DNA of 25,077 nucleotides from an uncultured Ruminococcus sp. GTDB taxonomy: Bacteria; Bacillota; Clostridia; Lachnospirales; Lachnospiraceae. Shown here piece after piece: positions 8,089-14,254 of the stretch (positions are counted from its first letter, which is position 1; the number at the start of each line of letters is the position of its first letter). The translations under genes and the position numbers were made by a program. Below the pieces are notes generated by a model that saw only the letters and a program-made list of their open reading frames with translations, was not told the origin of the DNA and made no database searches. The stretch spans positions 1 to 25,077 of the forward strand of contig USFD01000046.1 in the NCBI GenBank assembly GCA_900553885.1. Reading direction: 5' to 3'.

Positions 8089-9333
8089 TTATATATCCTT
8101 CTCATCCAGCAGAAAGTCAATGATATTATTATGGACAATACCATTCCTGCTTAGATCTACGATGTCACTGCTGATCACATATTTCGGATAATTGTCATCG
8201 ATCTTCTCCAGATTGCCAAATTCTCTTGCAATGCAGTCCTCTGACAGTACATAGGCCACCTGGATATAGAGTTTCTTCTGTCCTTTGTAACATACGAAGT
8301 CAATTTCCTGAGTATCCAGTTTTCCTACCTTCACCTCATATCCCCGGCTCAACATTTCCAGATATACCACATTCTCCAACAGTTTACTTGTGTCGATCTG
8401 CTCACTGGCTTTGCTCACATTACGAAGCCCGATGTCACCAGCATAATACTTTTCTGTTGAAGCCAGGATGTTTTTCCCTTTTATATCATATCTTTCCGCT
8501 TTTGAAAGGATCATACCTGCCTGCAGCTTATCAATATAATTCAGCACCGTGTCCACTGTGGTTGATTGGCCGGCTGATATCAGGGAACGGCTGATCGAGC
8601 GTGCAGAGAACGGATTTCCGATATTGTACAGCGGAAGTTCCAGCAGCTTTCGCAAAAGACTCTCATTGCGAATGGCATATCTGGAGAGAATATCTTTCAT
8701 CACGACAGAATCATAGACATCCTCCAGATATGTGCGGACGGAATGTTCATCCGGCAGCACCAGGCGCATCGGCAGACCGCCATATTTCAGGTAATCCGTA
8801 AAAAGCTGTTCCCTGGTGTATGGGAGTCCATTGACCTCATAAAATTCCTGTATCTCGGACAACACAAAAGGATACACATGAAAAGAAACATATCGGCCTG
8901 CCATATTTGTTGCCAGTTCACCGGACAGCAATTTGCTGTTGGAGCCTGTCACATAGATATCGCAGTCAAAATCAATCCGGAAGGAAGGGATGACTGAGTG
9001 CCACTCTGTTACATGCTGGATTTCATCCAGAAATAAGTATACTTTTCCATTTGCCTTTTCTACACGATTAGTTACATACTGATAAAAGGTATCCGCATCC
9101 TCCAGCTTTTTAAACCGTCTGGATTCAAAATTGATTTCAATAATATTCTCTTCCGCGACTCCGCGCTCCAGGAGGATGTCTCGTATCTGTGAGAGCAGGA
9201 TGGTCTTTCCGCTTCTTCTAAGTCCAATCAACACCTTAATCAAATCCTGGTCTATAAAAGGTCGGATCCGATTCAGATATAGATTTCGTCTTATCATTTC
9301 CATACATTCCACATCCTTCATGAATTTTATCAT
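8089..9333 (-). CDS. AAA-type ATPase with DUF4143 domain
   Basis: A 414-residue ATPase. Walker A is GLRRSGKT (around residue 37), Walker B is KVYLFLDEIQ (about 97-106), and a sensor-like YVTGSNSKLLSGE follows. The C-terminal half is the DUF4143 region, ending in an endonuclease-fold-like stretch (LLENVVYLEMLSRGYEVKVGKLDTQEIDFVCYKGQKKLYIQVAY) with E/D-x-K/Q-like spacing. Such proteins are common, often near mobile DNA, and their function is not established. The start has GTGAGG seven bases upstream. The gene lies between an integrase scrap and an integrase-like gene, so it is probably a passenger of the element. Confidence 0.9.
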   Translation of the reverse strand: MIKFMKDVECMEMIRRNLYLNRIRPFIDQDLIKVLIGLRRSGKTILLSQIRDILLERGVAEENIIEINFESRRFKKLEDADTFYQYVTNRVEKANGKVYLFLDEIQHVTEWHSVIPSFRIDFDCDIYVTGSNSKLLSGELATNMAGRYVSFHVYPFVLSEIQEFYEVNGLPYTREQLFTDYLKYGGLPMRLVLPDEHSVRTYLEDVYDSVVMKDILSRYAIRNESLLRKLLELPLYNIGNPFSARSISRSLISAGQSTTVDTVLNYIDKLQAGMILSKAERYDIKGKNILASTEKYYAGDIGLRNVSKASEQIDTSKLLENVVYLEMLSRGYEVKVGKLDTQEIDFVCYKGQKKLYIQVAYVLSEDCIAREFGNLEKIDDNYPKYVISSDIVDLSRNGIVHNNIIDFLLDEKDI

Positions 9334-9352
9334 TATTATACCTCACATTTTT

Positions 9353-9358
9353 ATTATA
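9353..9358 (-). promoter_or_regulatory. Possible -10 for the ATPase gene
   Basis: TATAAT on the minus strand about 20 bases before the start. A TTGTAT lies 19 bases further upstream, longer than the ideal spacer. Weak call in an AT-rich stretch. Confidence 0.3.
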
Positions 9359-9416
9359 ATCAACTTTTTGTCATTTTATACAAGGACATTTTTATCATCA
9401 GTTGTACACCGCCAGT

Positions 9417-9869
9417 CTACTTTTCATGCAAATACACATCTATCATTGTCAGCCGGCTTTTGTGTCGCCTCTTACTTCGATGCCTGATATATTCATAGAA
9501 AATAAACTCATGCCGAAATTCATGCAAGGGAAATGGAAGACCATATTTTTTGAGTTCCTTCCTATAAATAGCCGCAGATTTTGTAAAAATCATATCAGTG
9601 TCACAATTAATAGAAAGAAGCAAATTTCTTAATTCTTTTGTGACTCGATATGCGTGTCCACAAATGTCAACGTAGGGTTTTCCTGTCTTTTTTGCAACAG
9701 TCCAGACAGCGTTCCCTTTAAGAATACTCTTTTTCATTCTTGTCAGATCAGCTATACAGATTGGGGTCTGATACATTAAGCCGACTAAAGCTGCCAGTTC
9801 CAGATTTCCTTCCGTTATCAGCTGATTCATCAGTCGCTTTCCCTGACGTGCCTTGTCACAAATACTCAT
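9417..9869 (-). CDS. Small integrase-like protein (diverged tyrosine recombinase fold)
   Basis: 150 residues related to the catalytic half of tyrosine recombinases but reduced. LAALVGLMYQTPICIADLTRMKKS sits where recombinases have GLRISELLxLxxxD, and the expected arginine is missing. HEFRHEF near residue 117 corresponds to the HxLRH box. No clear terminal Tyr motif follows. It lies 83 bases downstream of the complete recombinase gene in the same orientation, and a degraded relative lies at 11178-11506. It could be an accessory or directionality protein that kept the fold but not the catalysis, or a decaying recombinase. A GGAG motif stands 11 bases before the start. Confidence 0.65.
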   Translation of the reverse strand: MSICDKARQGKRLMNQLITEGNLELAALVGLMYQTPICIADLTRMKKSILKGNAVWTVAKKTGKPYVDICGHAYRVTKELRNLLLSINCDTDMIFTKSAAIYRKELKKYGLPFPLHEFRHEFIFYEYIRHRSKRRHKSRLTMIDVYLHEK

Positions 9870-9952
9870 TTTGCATACATCTCCTTTTCTTAGTTTATTT
9901 TTATCGTGTGTTCCGGCTTGACTGCGGGGGATTTCACATCATTCGTATCTAG

Positions 9953-10789
9953 TTAAAGCAGATTCGCCTTCTCCTTCATCTTCTGCCGGCTGGCATTCGT
10001 ATAAATAGCCGTAGTCCGCTCGCTGGCATGGCCCGCCTGGTTTGAGACCTCTGCCATCGTATAGCCCATCTCCAGGGCCCGGGAACAGAAGTAATGCCGG
10101 AGCGAGTGCGGTGTGATCTTATCTGAACACTGATTAAAAAACCGGTTCACACTGCTGCGGTGGAGTTTCCCACCGTTCCTGCTGATAAACATATACTCAG
10201 ACTGGGAGTTCCTTTCTTTCAGATACTCCCGGACTGCATGAATGATCTTGTCATTGATGAACACGATCCTTTGCTTATTCCCTTTCCCAATTACCAGAAG
10301 CTCTCTTGCCTGCAAATCCATGTCCCTAAGACTGATATTGATGCACTCACTGACCCGCAGACCTGCGTAGGCCAGGACTGCTGCAATGGCATAATTCCGC
10401 TTCCCGGTATTTACCAAAACCTTCTGCAGAAACGCATCCACCTCCTCTTTTTCTATATCCGCCGGGCTTGCAATCTCCTGCTGGAATTTCAGCCGGTCCT
10501 CCCGCATAATTACCAGATCTTCCTGAATGCCAGACTTGATCAGAAATTCATTAAAGCTGGAAAGCGAAGATAGTTTCGTATCAATGCTTTTAAATTTCAG
10601 CCTCTTGACATTCTGAAGGTATGACCGGAAATCCAGAATGTTGGTATGGTAAAGCAGCGTCAGTTCCTCCCCAAACGTGTCCCTGTACCACCGACAGTAT
10701 TCATCAACGTGCCTGCTATAAGTCTGAATGGTATTTTTCGCTTTCCCCTGTTCCTTCAGATAAATTCTATAATCATCCAGTAATGCCAT
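9953..10789 (-). CDS. Tyrosine recombinase/integrase
   Basis: A 278-281 residue site-specific recombinase. Residues 5-100 form the SAM-like core-binding domain (LLDDYRIYLKEQGKAKNTIQTY). The catalytic domain has every expected residue: R148 in GLRVSE, K172 in GKGNKQR, H231 and R234 in HSLRHYF, H257 in QAGHAS and the nucleophile Y266 in AIYTN. It should cut and join the element ends. The start at 10789 (MALLDDY) has GAGGGGA nine bases upstream; an ATG at 10798 is too close to that site. Just upstream lie four copies of a 15-base repeat that may be its binding sites. Length is that of XerCD-like integrases rather than of the longer Tn916 type. Confidence 0.92.
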   Translation of the reverse strand: MALLDDYRIYLKEQGKAKNTIQTYSRHVDEYCRWYRDTFGEELTLLYHTNILDFRSYLQNVKRLKFKSIDTKLSSLSSFNEFLIKSGIQEDLVIMREDRLKFQQEIASPADIEKEEVDAFLQKVLVNTGKRNYAIAAVLAYAGLRVSECINISLRDMDLQARELLVIGKGNKQRIVFINDKIIHAVREYLKERNSQSEYMFISRNGGKLHRSSVNRFFNQCSDKITPHSLRHYFCSRALEMGYTMAEVSNQAGHASERTTAIYTNASRQKMKEKANLL

Positions 10790-10809
10790 GCTTCTCATTC
10801 CCCTCTGCG

Positions 10810-10922
10810 ATTATGTTGCGTTCACTTTTCAGTGATGTGTACGTAATTATGTTGCGTTCAGATGGGATTACCCCTGCCTCGCTCAGCTCCAACACAACAT
10901 AATTGCTATTATGTTGTGTTCA
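10810..10922. repeat. Cluster of four ATTATGTTGYGTTCA repeats upstream of the integrase
   Basis: Identical copies ATTATGTTGCGTTCA lie at 10810-10824 and 10846-10860, a variant ATTATGTTGTGTTCA at 10908-10922, and an inverted copy at 10891-10903. The last two create a perfect 13-bp inverted repeat with a 4-base centre (10891-10920). Their position directly upstream of the integrase start suggests recombinase or excisionase binding sites, an attachment core, or an autoregulatory operator. Confidence 0.75.
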
Positions 10923-10986
10923 GAAAATGGCACGGTTCTGACACGCTTCCTATATATATTCCATACGTTTCACAGCATAAAAACGC

Positions 10987-11016
10987 AAAAAGGACAGCAG
11001 ATTTTTTCCGCTGTCC
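10987..11016 (-). terminator. Rho-independent terminator
   Basis: On the minus strand GGACAGCGGA pairs with TCTGCTGTCC (one mismatch, 5-base loop) and is followed by TTTTT. It closes the small-gene operon coming from 12051. Confidence 0.85.
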
Positions 11017-11041
11017 GATCTGGATGATTTCAGGCGGCAGC

Positions 11042-11177
11042 TTAGGTGCCGCTCACCCTTTTGAAAATCAGCTTCCCGTCCTTTACCTCAACGGTGAAGC
11101 GCTGGTCTGGTTTGGACTGTTTCTTCCGTCTCTGACATTCAAGCAGTTCTTCGTTCCTCAAATATTCACACCGGAAG
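11042..11177 (-). pseudogene. C-terminal remnant of an unrecognised gene
   Basis: Directly after the stop of the broken integrase-like gene, but in another frame, about 45 codons remain open: DFRCEYLRNEELLECQRR, then a basic patch and a tail FTVEVKDGKLIFKRVSGT before TAA. It has coding character and no start codon of its own, so it looks like the end of another gene joined to the integrase-like one by deletion. It could be translated by coupling: AAGGAG lies just upstream. Product not recognised. Confidence 0.45.
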
Positions 11178-11506
11178 TCATTTAAAATGTATATAATACT
11201 CCTTCTTCCGTATGAAGATGAAATCAGAGTCCCTGTTGATAGAATTTAGAAGACTCCTCAGCTGTCTGGTGATCCGATAAGGATTGCCATGCCGGTTCGT
11301 ATAAGGTTTTCCATATTTGGCAGAGATCTTTAAAACATTCCTCCCGGAAAGGTCACTTTTCCGCAGCTTTATCGCATCCCCTATCCGAATCGGCATCTGG
11401 TACATAAGCCCGATAAACGCTGCTTTTTCCAGTTCCCCTTCCGCAATGAATTGTTTCATCAGCTGCTTCCCCATTTTTGCTTTTTCATTAGGAAATCATC
11501 CACCAT
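11178..11506 (-). pseudogene. Degraded second copy of the small integrase-like gene
   Basis: From residue MGKQLMKQFIAEGELEKAAF onward it matches the protein at 9417-9869 (GLMYQMPIRIGDAIKL; KYGKPYTNRHGNPYRIT; LLNSINRDSDFIF). An ATG at 11506 with AAAGGAG in front overlaps the preceding gene's end and would be the natural start, but its frame runs MVDDFLMKKQKWGSS and stops. A one-base shift at the A-rich stretch near 11490 is needed to join it to the homologous frame. The 3' end stops after IRKKEYYIHFK, before the HxxRH box. It is thus both frameshifted and truncated. Confidence 0.65.
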
Positions 11507-11801
11507 CTTCTCCTTTCCTGACAGCTTCCAGGATTTTCTCTCCCTGCTGTACAAACACCTGCTTTTCCGGTTCTTTTTCATATATCTTCCAGAGCCGCTG
11601 ATGCAGAGCTTCCAGATCCCTGACATCTCCCTGCGTGTTATTTGCCAGCATCCGGAGAAAAGGGAAGATCATCGTATGCCGGATATTCTTCCCAGCCAAT
11701 ACAGACTTCTGTTCCTGTCCATACACTTCATAGAGGCATCCCAGGATAATATCCGGATCCGTGATAAACTTGATCTCAGGTTTCACCCATTCCTTTTTCA
11801 T
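11496..11801 (-). CDS. Hypothetical protein of the element (101 aa)
   Basis: Not recognised. A soluble, mostly helical 101-residue protein with mixed charge (MKKEWVKPEIKFITDPDIIL at the start, GEKILEAVRKGEDGG at the end). It has a strong GGAGGG ribosome site and is the middle gene of a three-gene minus-strand set, 19 bases after the DUF5348-like gene and overlapping the start of the integrase-like pseudogene. Conservation of such spacing suggests a real accessory gene of integrative elements. Confidence 0.7.
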   Translation of the reverse strand: MKKEWVKPEIKFITDPDIILGCLYEVYGQEQKSVLAGKNIRHTMIFPFLRMLANNTQGDVRDLEALHQRLWKIYEKEPEKQVFVQQGEKILEAVRKGEDGG

Positions 11802-11820
11802 GTTCGCCCTCCTGACAAGA

Positions 11821-12051
11821 TTATTCGTACCAATCCGCCCGGACTGTCAGGCCGTCCAGCCGGATCTTCGGAACTCCCACAAGATACCAGTCATCATCCA
11901 TTTCAATCCGAACCGGCACCCAGTCTCCATTCATTTCTACATCAAAGCAGTCCCCGCAATGCAGGCCGCCGTAATAGCTGCCGTTTCCAAAGTAGATGTC
12001 ATACCTCCCGGATTCCCGGTCATAGCATAAAACGCCTTTTTTCTTTACCAT
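11821..12051 (-). CDS. Small DUF5348-like accessory protein
   Basis: 76 residues, acidic and aromatic-rich: CYDRESGRYDIYFGNGSYYGGLHCGDCFDV then DWVPVRIEMDDDWYLVGVP. The pattern of a short beta-strand protein with a GLHCGD loop and a W-x-P-x-R-I-E segment is what I recall of DUF5348, often seen in Firmicute integrative elements. Function unknown. GGAGGA lies seven bases before the ATG. It is the first gene of the operon with the 101-residue protein. Confidence 0.7.
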   Translation of the reverse strand: MVKKKGVLCYDRESGRYDIYFGNGSYYGGLHCGDCFDVEMNGDWVPVRIEMDDDWYLVGVPKIRLDGLTVRADWYE

Positions 12052-12255
12052 AGTAATTTCCTCCTGTGTATTTTACTTTTCATAAGAATAATAGGGCTGC
12101 ATTTTCGCAGAGTGGATGATTTTCTGTTTGTTCAATACTATATCTTTCCTTAACGCTTCATATGGCTCTGTTACTTATTTCATACGTATGGGATATGCAG
12201 ATAGCAACTTTTATTGAAAAAGCAGAAATATTCCTATATTTTGTTGCAATATAAT

Positions 12256-12284
12256 TTGACATATACCAGATATAGTAATATACT
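12256..12284 (+). promoter_or_regulatory. Consensus sigma-A promoter of the attenuated cargo unit
   Basis: TTGACA at 12256-12261 and TATACT at 12279-12284 with exactly 17 bases between. This is the closest match to consensus in the window. Transcription would start near 12291 and give a 5' leader of about 230 bases before the gene at 12524. The DNA upstream, from 12052, is AT-rich with no gene seen. Confidence 0.85.
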
Positions 12285-12323
12285 TATTCTGTAATCATTA
12301 ATTGTGTTTATCCGGAAAAGGAT

Positions 12324-12422
12324 ATGCTGTTTAGGTTTGTAATCAGTCAGAGGGATATTCTGCCACCAGGGCAGTACCTTCTGGCTTTTTTTATTTTGCA
12401 GAGATTTCTGTACGAAGTTTGA
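12324..12422 (+). CDS. Putative 32-residue leader peptide
   Basis: An ATG preceded by AAAAGGAT opens a 32-codon frame (MLFRFVISQ at the start, ending in QRFLYEV). It begins about 33 bases after the predicted transcription start. The frame runs through the whole first terminator-like hairpin (12360-12392), and its TGA stop (12420-12422) coincides with the first bases of the second hairpin. That geometry is what is expected of a leader peptide whose translation controls terminator formation. It is too short to judge by codon use, so its translation is an inference. Confidence 0.6.
   Translation: MLFRFVISQRDILPPGQYLLAFFILQRFLYEV
12360..12392 (+). terminator. First attenuator hairpin with alternative pairing
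   Basis: CTGCC (12360-12364) can pair with GGCAG (12370-12374). Alternatively CCAGGG (12366-12371) pairs with the TTCTGG region (12379-12384) and is followed by TTTTTTT (12386-12392). The two structures share bases and exclude each other, as in antiterminator/terminator pairs. Confidence 0.6.
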
Positions 12423-12453
12423 GAATGAGCATCCGGCATCATTCTCTTTTTTT
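12421..12453 (+). terminator. Second attenuator hairpin
   Basis: GAGAATGA pairs perfectly with TCATTCTC (10-base loop), followed by seven T residues. It overlaps the stop codon of the leader ORF and lies 70 bases before the gene at 12524, so it should end transcription before the gene unless overcome. Confidence 0.75.
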
Positions 12454-12523
12454 ATGCCTGAAAGCAGGAGAGGAGGATTGAATTAAATTTCCGGAAGAAC
12501 ACGCCAAAAGAAAGGAGAAAAGA

Positions 12524-13366
12524 ATGGATTTAGAATTTAGTATTGTATTATTTGAAAATGAAGGTTACGCAACAGCAAGAGGGGATAAAGGGGTACAGGA
12601 TATTCTGGCATCTTCAGCCGATGCCGGATATATCAAGGACGGCACCTATCCCATTATTTTTAGATTGCATCCATATTGTTGGAAATGGTGGATCAGCCCG
12701 AAGCAGGAGGAAATGAACTTTTCTATGTTCACCCCCGATTCCTGGCTGGACAGACCTTTATGGAAGAACAAACCTATCCAGCAACGGTTAATCGCCGCAC
12801 TGAAAGATTGGCAGAAGAAATACCTGCGGGCAAATGAGACAATCAAGCTGATCAGCAGCGGTAAACATATCTTATATCACTGTGAGGTGGAAAGCGTATG
12901 TGGAGATGCAGAAATCTACTGTTTTGATTCTGTCATAGATACCATAGAGGATCACGCTCAGGCAGAGGTCATCACAGGAAACTCTTTCATTAAGAATGTT
13001 CAGGGAAACGCTCAAATCCAATGCCTGGATGACCATGCTATGATCACTAATTTGTGCGAGAATGCAGTTGTCCATAAGATGAAAGATATTTCACTTATTC
13101 GTCATGTATATAGGGATAGCCAGATCCATACCATGCAGGACAACTCCCGTATTCTGAGCTTGAATGGAAATACACGGATTGGAACAATGAACGGCCATGC
13201 AATCGTTGACCTGGCATCGGGCCAGTCAGTCATTGAAAAGGTTTCGTGTGGCTGCACTGTCCTGGGATTATCTCATGACGTGCAGATCAAAAAAATAGAA
13301 GCCGGAGCTACAGTCCTCCCGCTTCATGTGGATGGTTACCATGGTTCGACCATGCCGTTCTCATAA
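12524..13366 (+). CDS. Unrecognised protein with nonapeptide beta-solenoid C-terminus
   Basis: 280 residues, no signal peptide or membrane segment. Residues 1-110 are a globular part rich in aromatics (YCWKWWISP; DSWLDRPLW) with a helix ALKDWQKKYLRANETI. Residues 126-267 are a repeat domain: a nine-residue unit, one seven-residue unit (135-141), then fourteen uninterrupted nine-residue units from 142. The pattern is x-[GD]-[NHD]-[AS]-x-[IV]-x-x-[LMVI], as in QGNAQIQCL, CENAVVHKM, QDNSRILSL and NGNTRIGTM. Nine-residue repeats fold as two-sided beta-rolls in RTX proteins, but the Ca-binding GGxGxD is absent, so a different solenoid is inferred. GGAG stands eight bases before the ATG. The only plus-strand cargo gene between minus-strand blocks; expression appears attenuated. 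Function unknown. Confidence 0.8.
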   Translation: MDLEFSIVLFENEGYATARGDKGVQDILASSADAGYIKDGTYPIIFRLHPYCWKWWISPKQEEMNFSMFTPDSWLDRPLWKNKPIQQRLIAALKDWQKKYLRANETIKLISSGKHILYHCEVESVCGDAEIYCFDSVIDTIEDHAQAEVITGNSFIKNVQGNAQIQCLDDHAMITNLCENAVVHKMKDISLIRHVYRDSQIHTMQDNSRILSLNGNTRIGTMNGHAIVDLASGQSVIEKVSCGCTVLGLSHDVQIKKIEAGATVLPLHVDGYHGSTMPFS

Positions 13367-13398
13367 TAGAAACTGTAGTAAATATCTTATGAAAGAAC

Positions 13399-13433
13399 TC
13401 AAGGGACGCTGTGTAAAAAGCAGCGCCCCTTGA
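13399..13433. terminator. Shared terminator between convergent genes
   Basis: TCAAGGG-A-CGCTG pairs with CAGCG-C-CCCTTGA, a 12-bp stem with one mismatch and a 9-base loop. It lies between the plus-strand gene ending at 13366 and the minus-strand gene ending at 13453 and can serve both. T-runs are weak on both sides. Confidence 0.7.
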
Positions 13434-13452
13434 TGGTTATAACGATTATTAT

Positions 13453-13857
13453 TTATGCAATCTCAAACCGATACCCGACACCATATACGGTATCAAGATA
13501 CCGGGGGTGCCGTGGTTCCTTCTCCAGCTTCTTCCGCAGGCCGCTGATCAGACAGTAGGCACTGCTGTACATTTCTTCCCCTACATCCGTTTCTCCATAG
13601 ATCATACGACAGATCTGAGCATAGGTATACACACGTCCCGGATGTCTGGCCATGACTGCGAGGATGTCAAATTCTCTGGCAGTCAACAGCACCTCTTTTT
13701 CCTCCACCATAACCTTACGCTGGAGCATATCCAGGAAAAATCCCGGATATCGGATCTGTTGCGGCTCCATGTAGATTTTCACACCTTCCAGAGCCTGGAG
13801 CTTTCTCTTGATACAGCAGATCTCCGGCAGCCGTTCCTCTGGAAATTCAATCACCAT
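13453..13857 (-). CDS. Stand-alone winged-helix DNA-binding protein
   Basis: 134 residues. The C-terminal ~90 match the OmpR/PhoB effector domain: VLLTAREFDILAVMARHPGRVYTYAQICRMIY, then SAYCLISGLRKKLEKE and the wing DTVYGVGYRF. The N-terminal ~40 residues are too short for a receiver domain and lack the phosphorylated Asp, so it is not a normal response regulator. Its start overlaps the end of the DtxR gene by 11 bases, making it the last gene of the uptake operon. It may be a constitutive DNA-binding regulator of the element or of the operon. Confidence 0.85.
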   Translation of the reverse strand: MVIEFPEERLPEICCIKRKLQALEGVKIYMEPQQIRYPGFFLDMLQRKVMVEEKEVLLTAREFDILAVMARHPGRVYTYAQICRMIYGETDVGEEMYSSAYCLISGLRKKLEKEPRHPRYLDTVYGVGYRFEIA

Positions 13858-14236
13858 TTGTCTCTTCAGGGTGTCCCAGCTCCTTCCATCTCTTCAGTTT
13901 CTGGAAGCTCTGCTCACTGATGTCATGCTCGATCCTGCAGGCTTCCTGTTCCGCTGTGTCATCCTCCACACCTGCCTCAATCAGCCAGTTTTTAAAATAG
14001 CAGTGCCGTTCATAGATTGTCTCAGCCGTCTTACGGCCTTTTTCAGTTAAGTGAAGGAAATGGTCTTCATCTTTAACCAGGAAGCCGCCTTGCTCCAAAA
14101 TGGAAACGGCGTGGCATACGCTAGGCTTTTTCACACCCAGATGCTGAGACACATCAACAGAGCGAACCATGCCTAGTTTCTTTTGGAGAACAAGTATGGC
14201 CTCCAAATAGTCCTCCCCAGACGCATGAAGTTTCAT
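13847..14236 (-). CDS. DtxR/MntR-family metal-dependent repressor
   Basis: 129 residues with the winged helix (SVDVSQHLGVKKPSVCHAVSILEQGGFL) and dimerisation/metal domain, without the C-terminal SH3-like domain. The family motif appears as ERH (H78) and EACRIEH with C100, E103 and H104. The cysteine at 100 matches the iron sensor DtxR/IdeR (C102), where MntR has glutamate, but D9 matches MntR rather than Met10 of DtxR, so the metal site is mixed. It should repress the cassette when metal is plentiful. Two candidate operators lie in the cassette's promoters. It is the seventh gene counted from araC and starts 18 bases after the ABC half-transporter gene. Confidence 0.9.
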   Translation of the reverse strand: MKLHASGEDYLEAILVLQKKLGMVRSVDVSQHLGVKKPSVCHAVSILEQGGFLVKDEDHFLHLTEKGRKTAETIYERHCYFKNWLIEAGVEDDTAEQEACRIEHDISEQSFQKLKRWKELGHPEETNGD

Positions 14237-14254
14237 AAAGACCTCCCTTCGCTA

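Noticed and set aside
13453..13857. Two-component response regulator
   Set aside because: Only the winged-helix effector domain is present; there is no receiver domain and no sensor kinase gene nearby.
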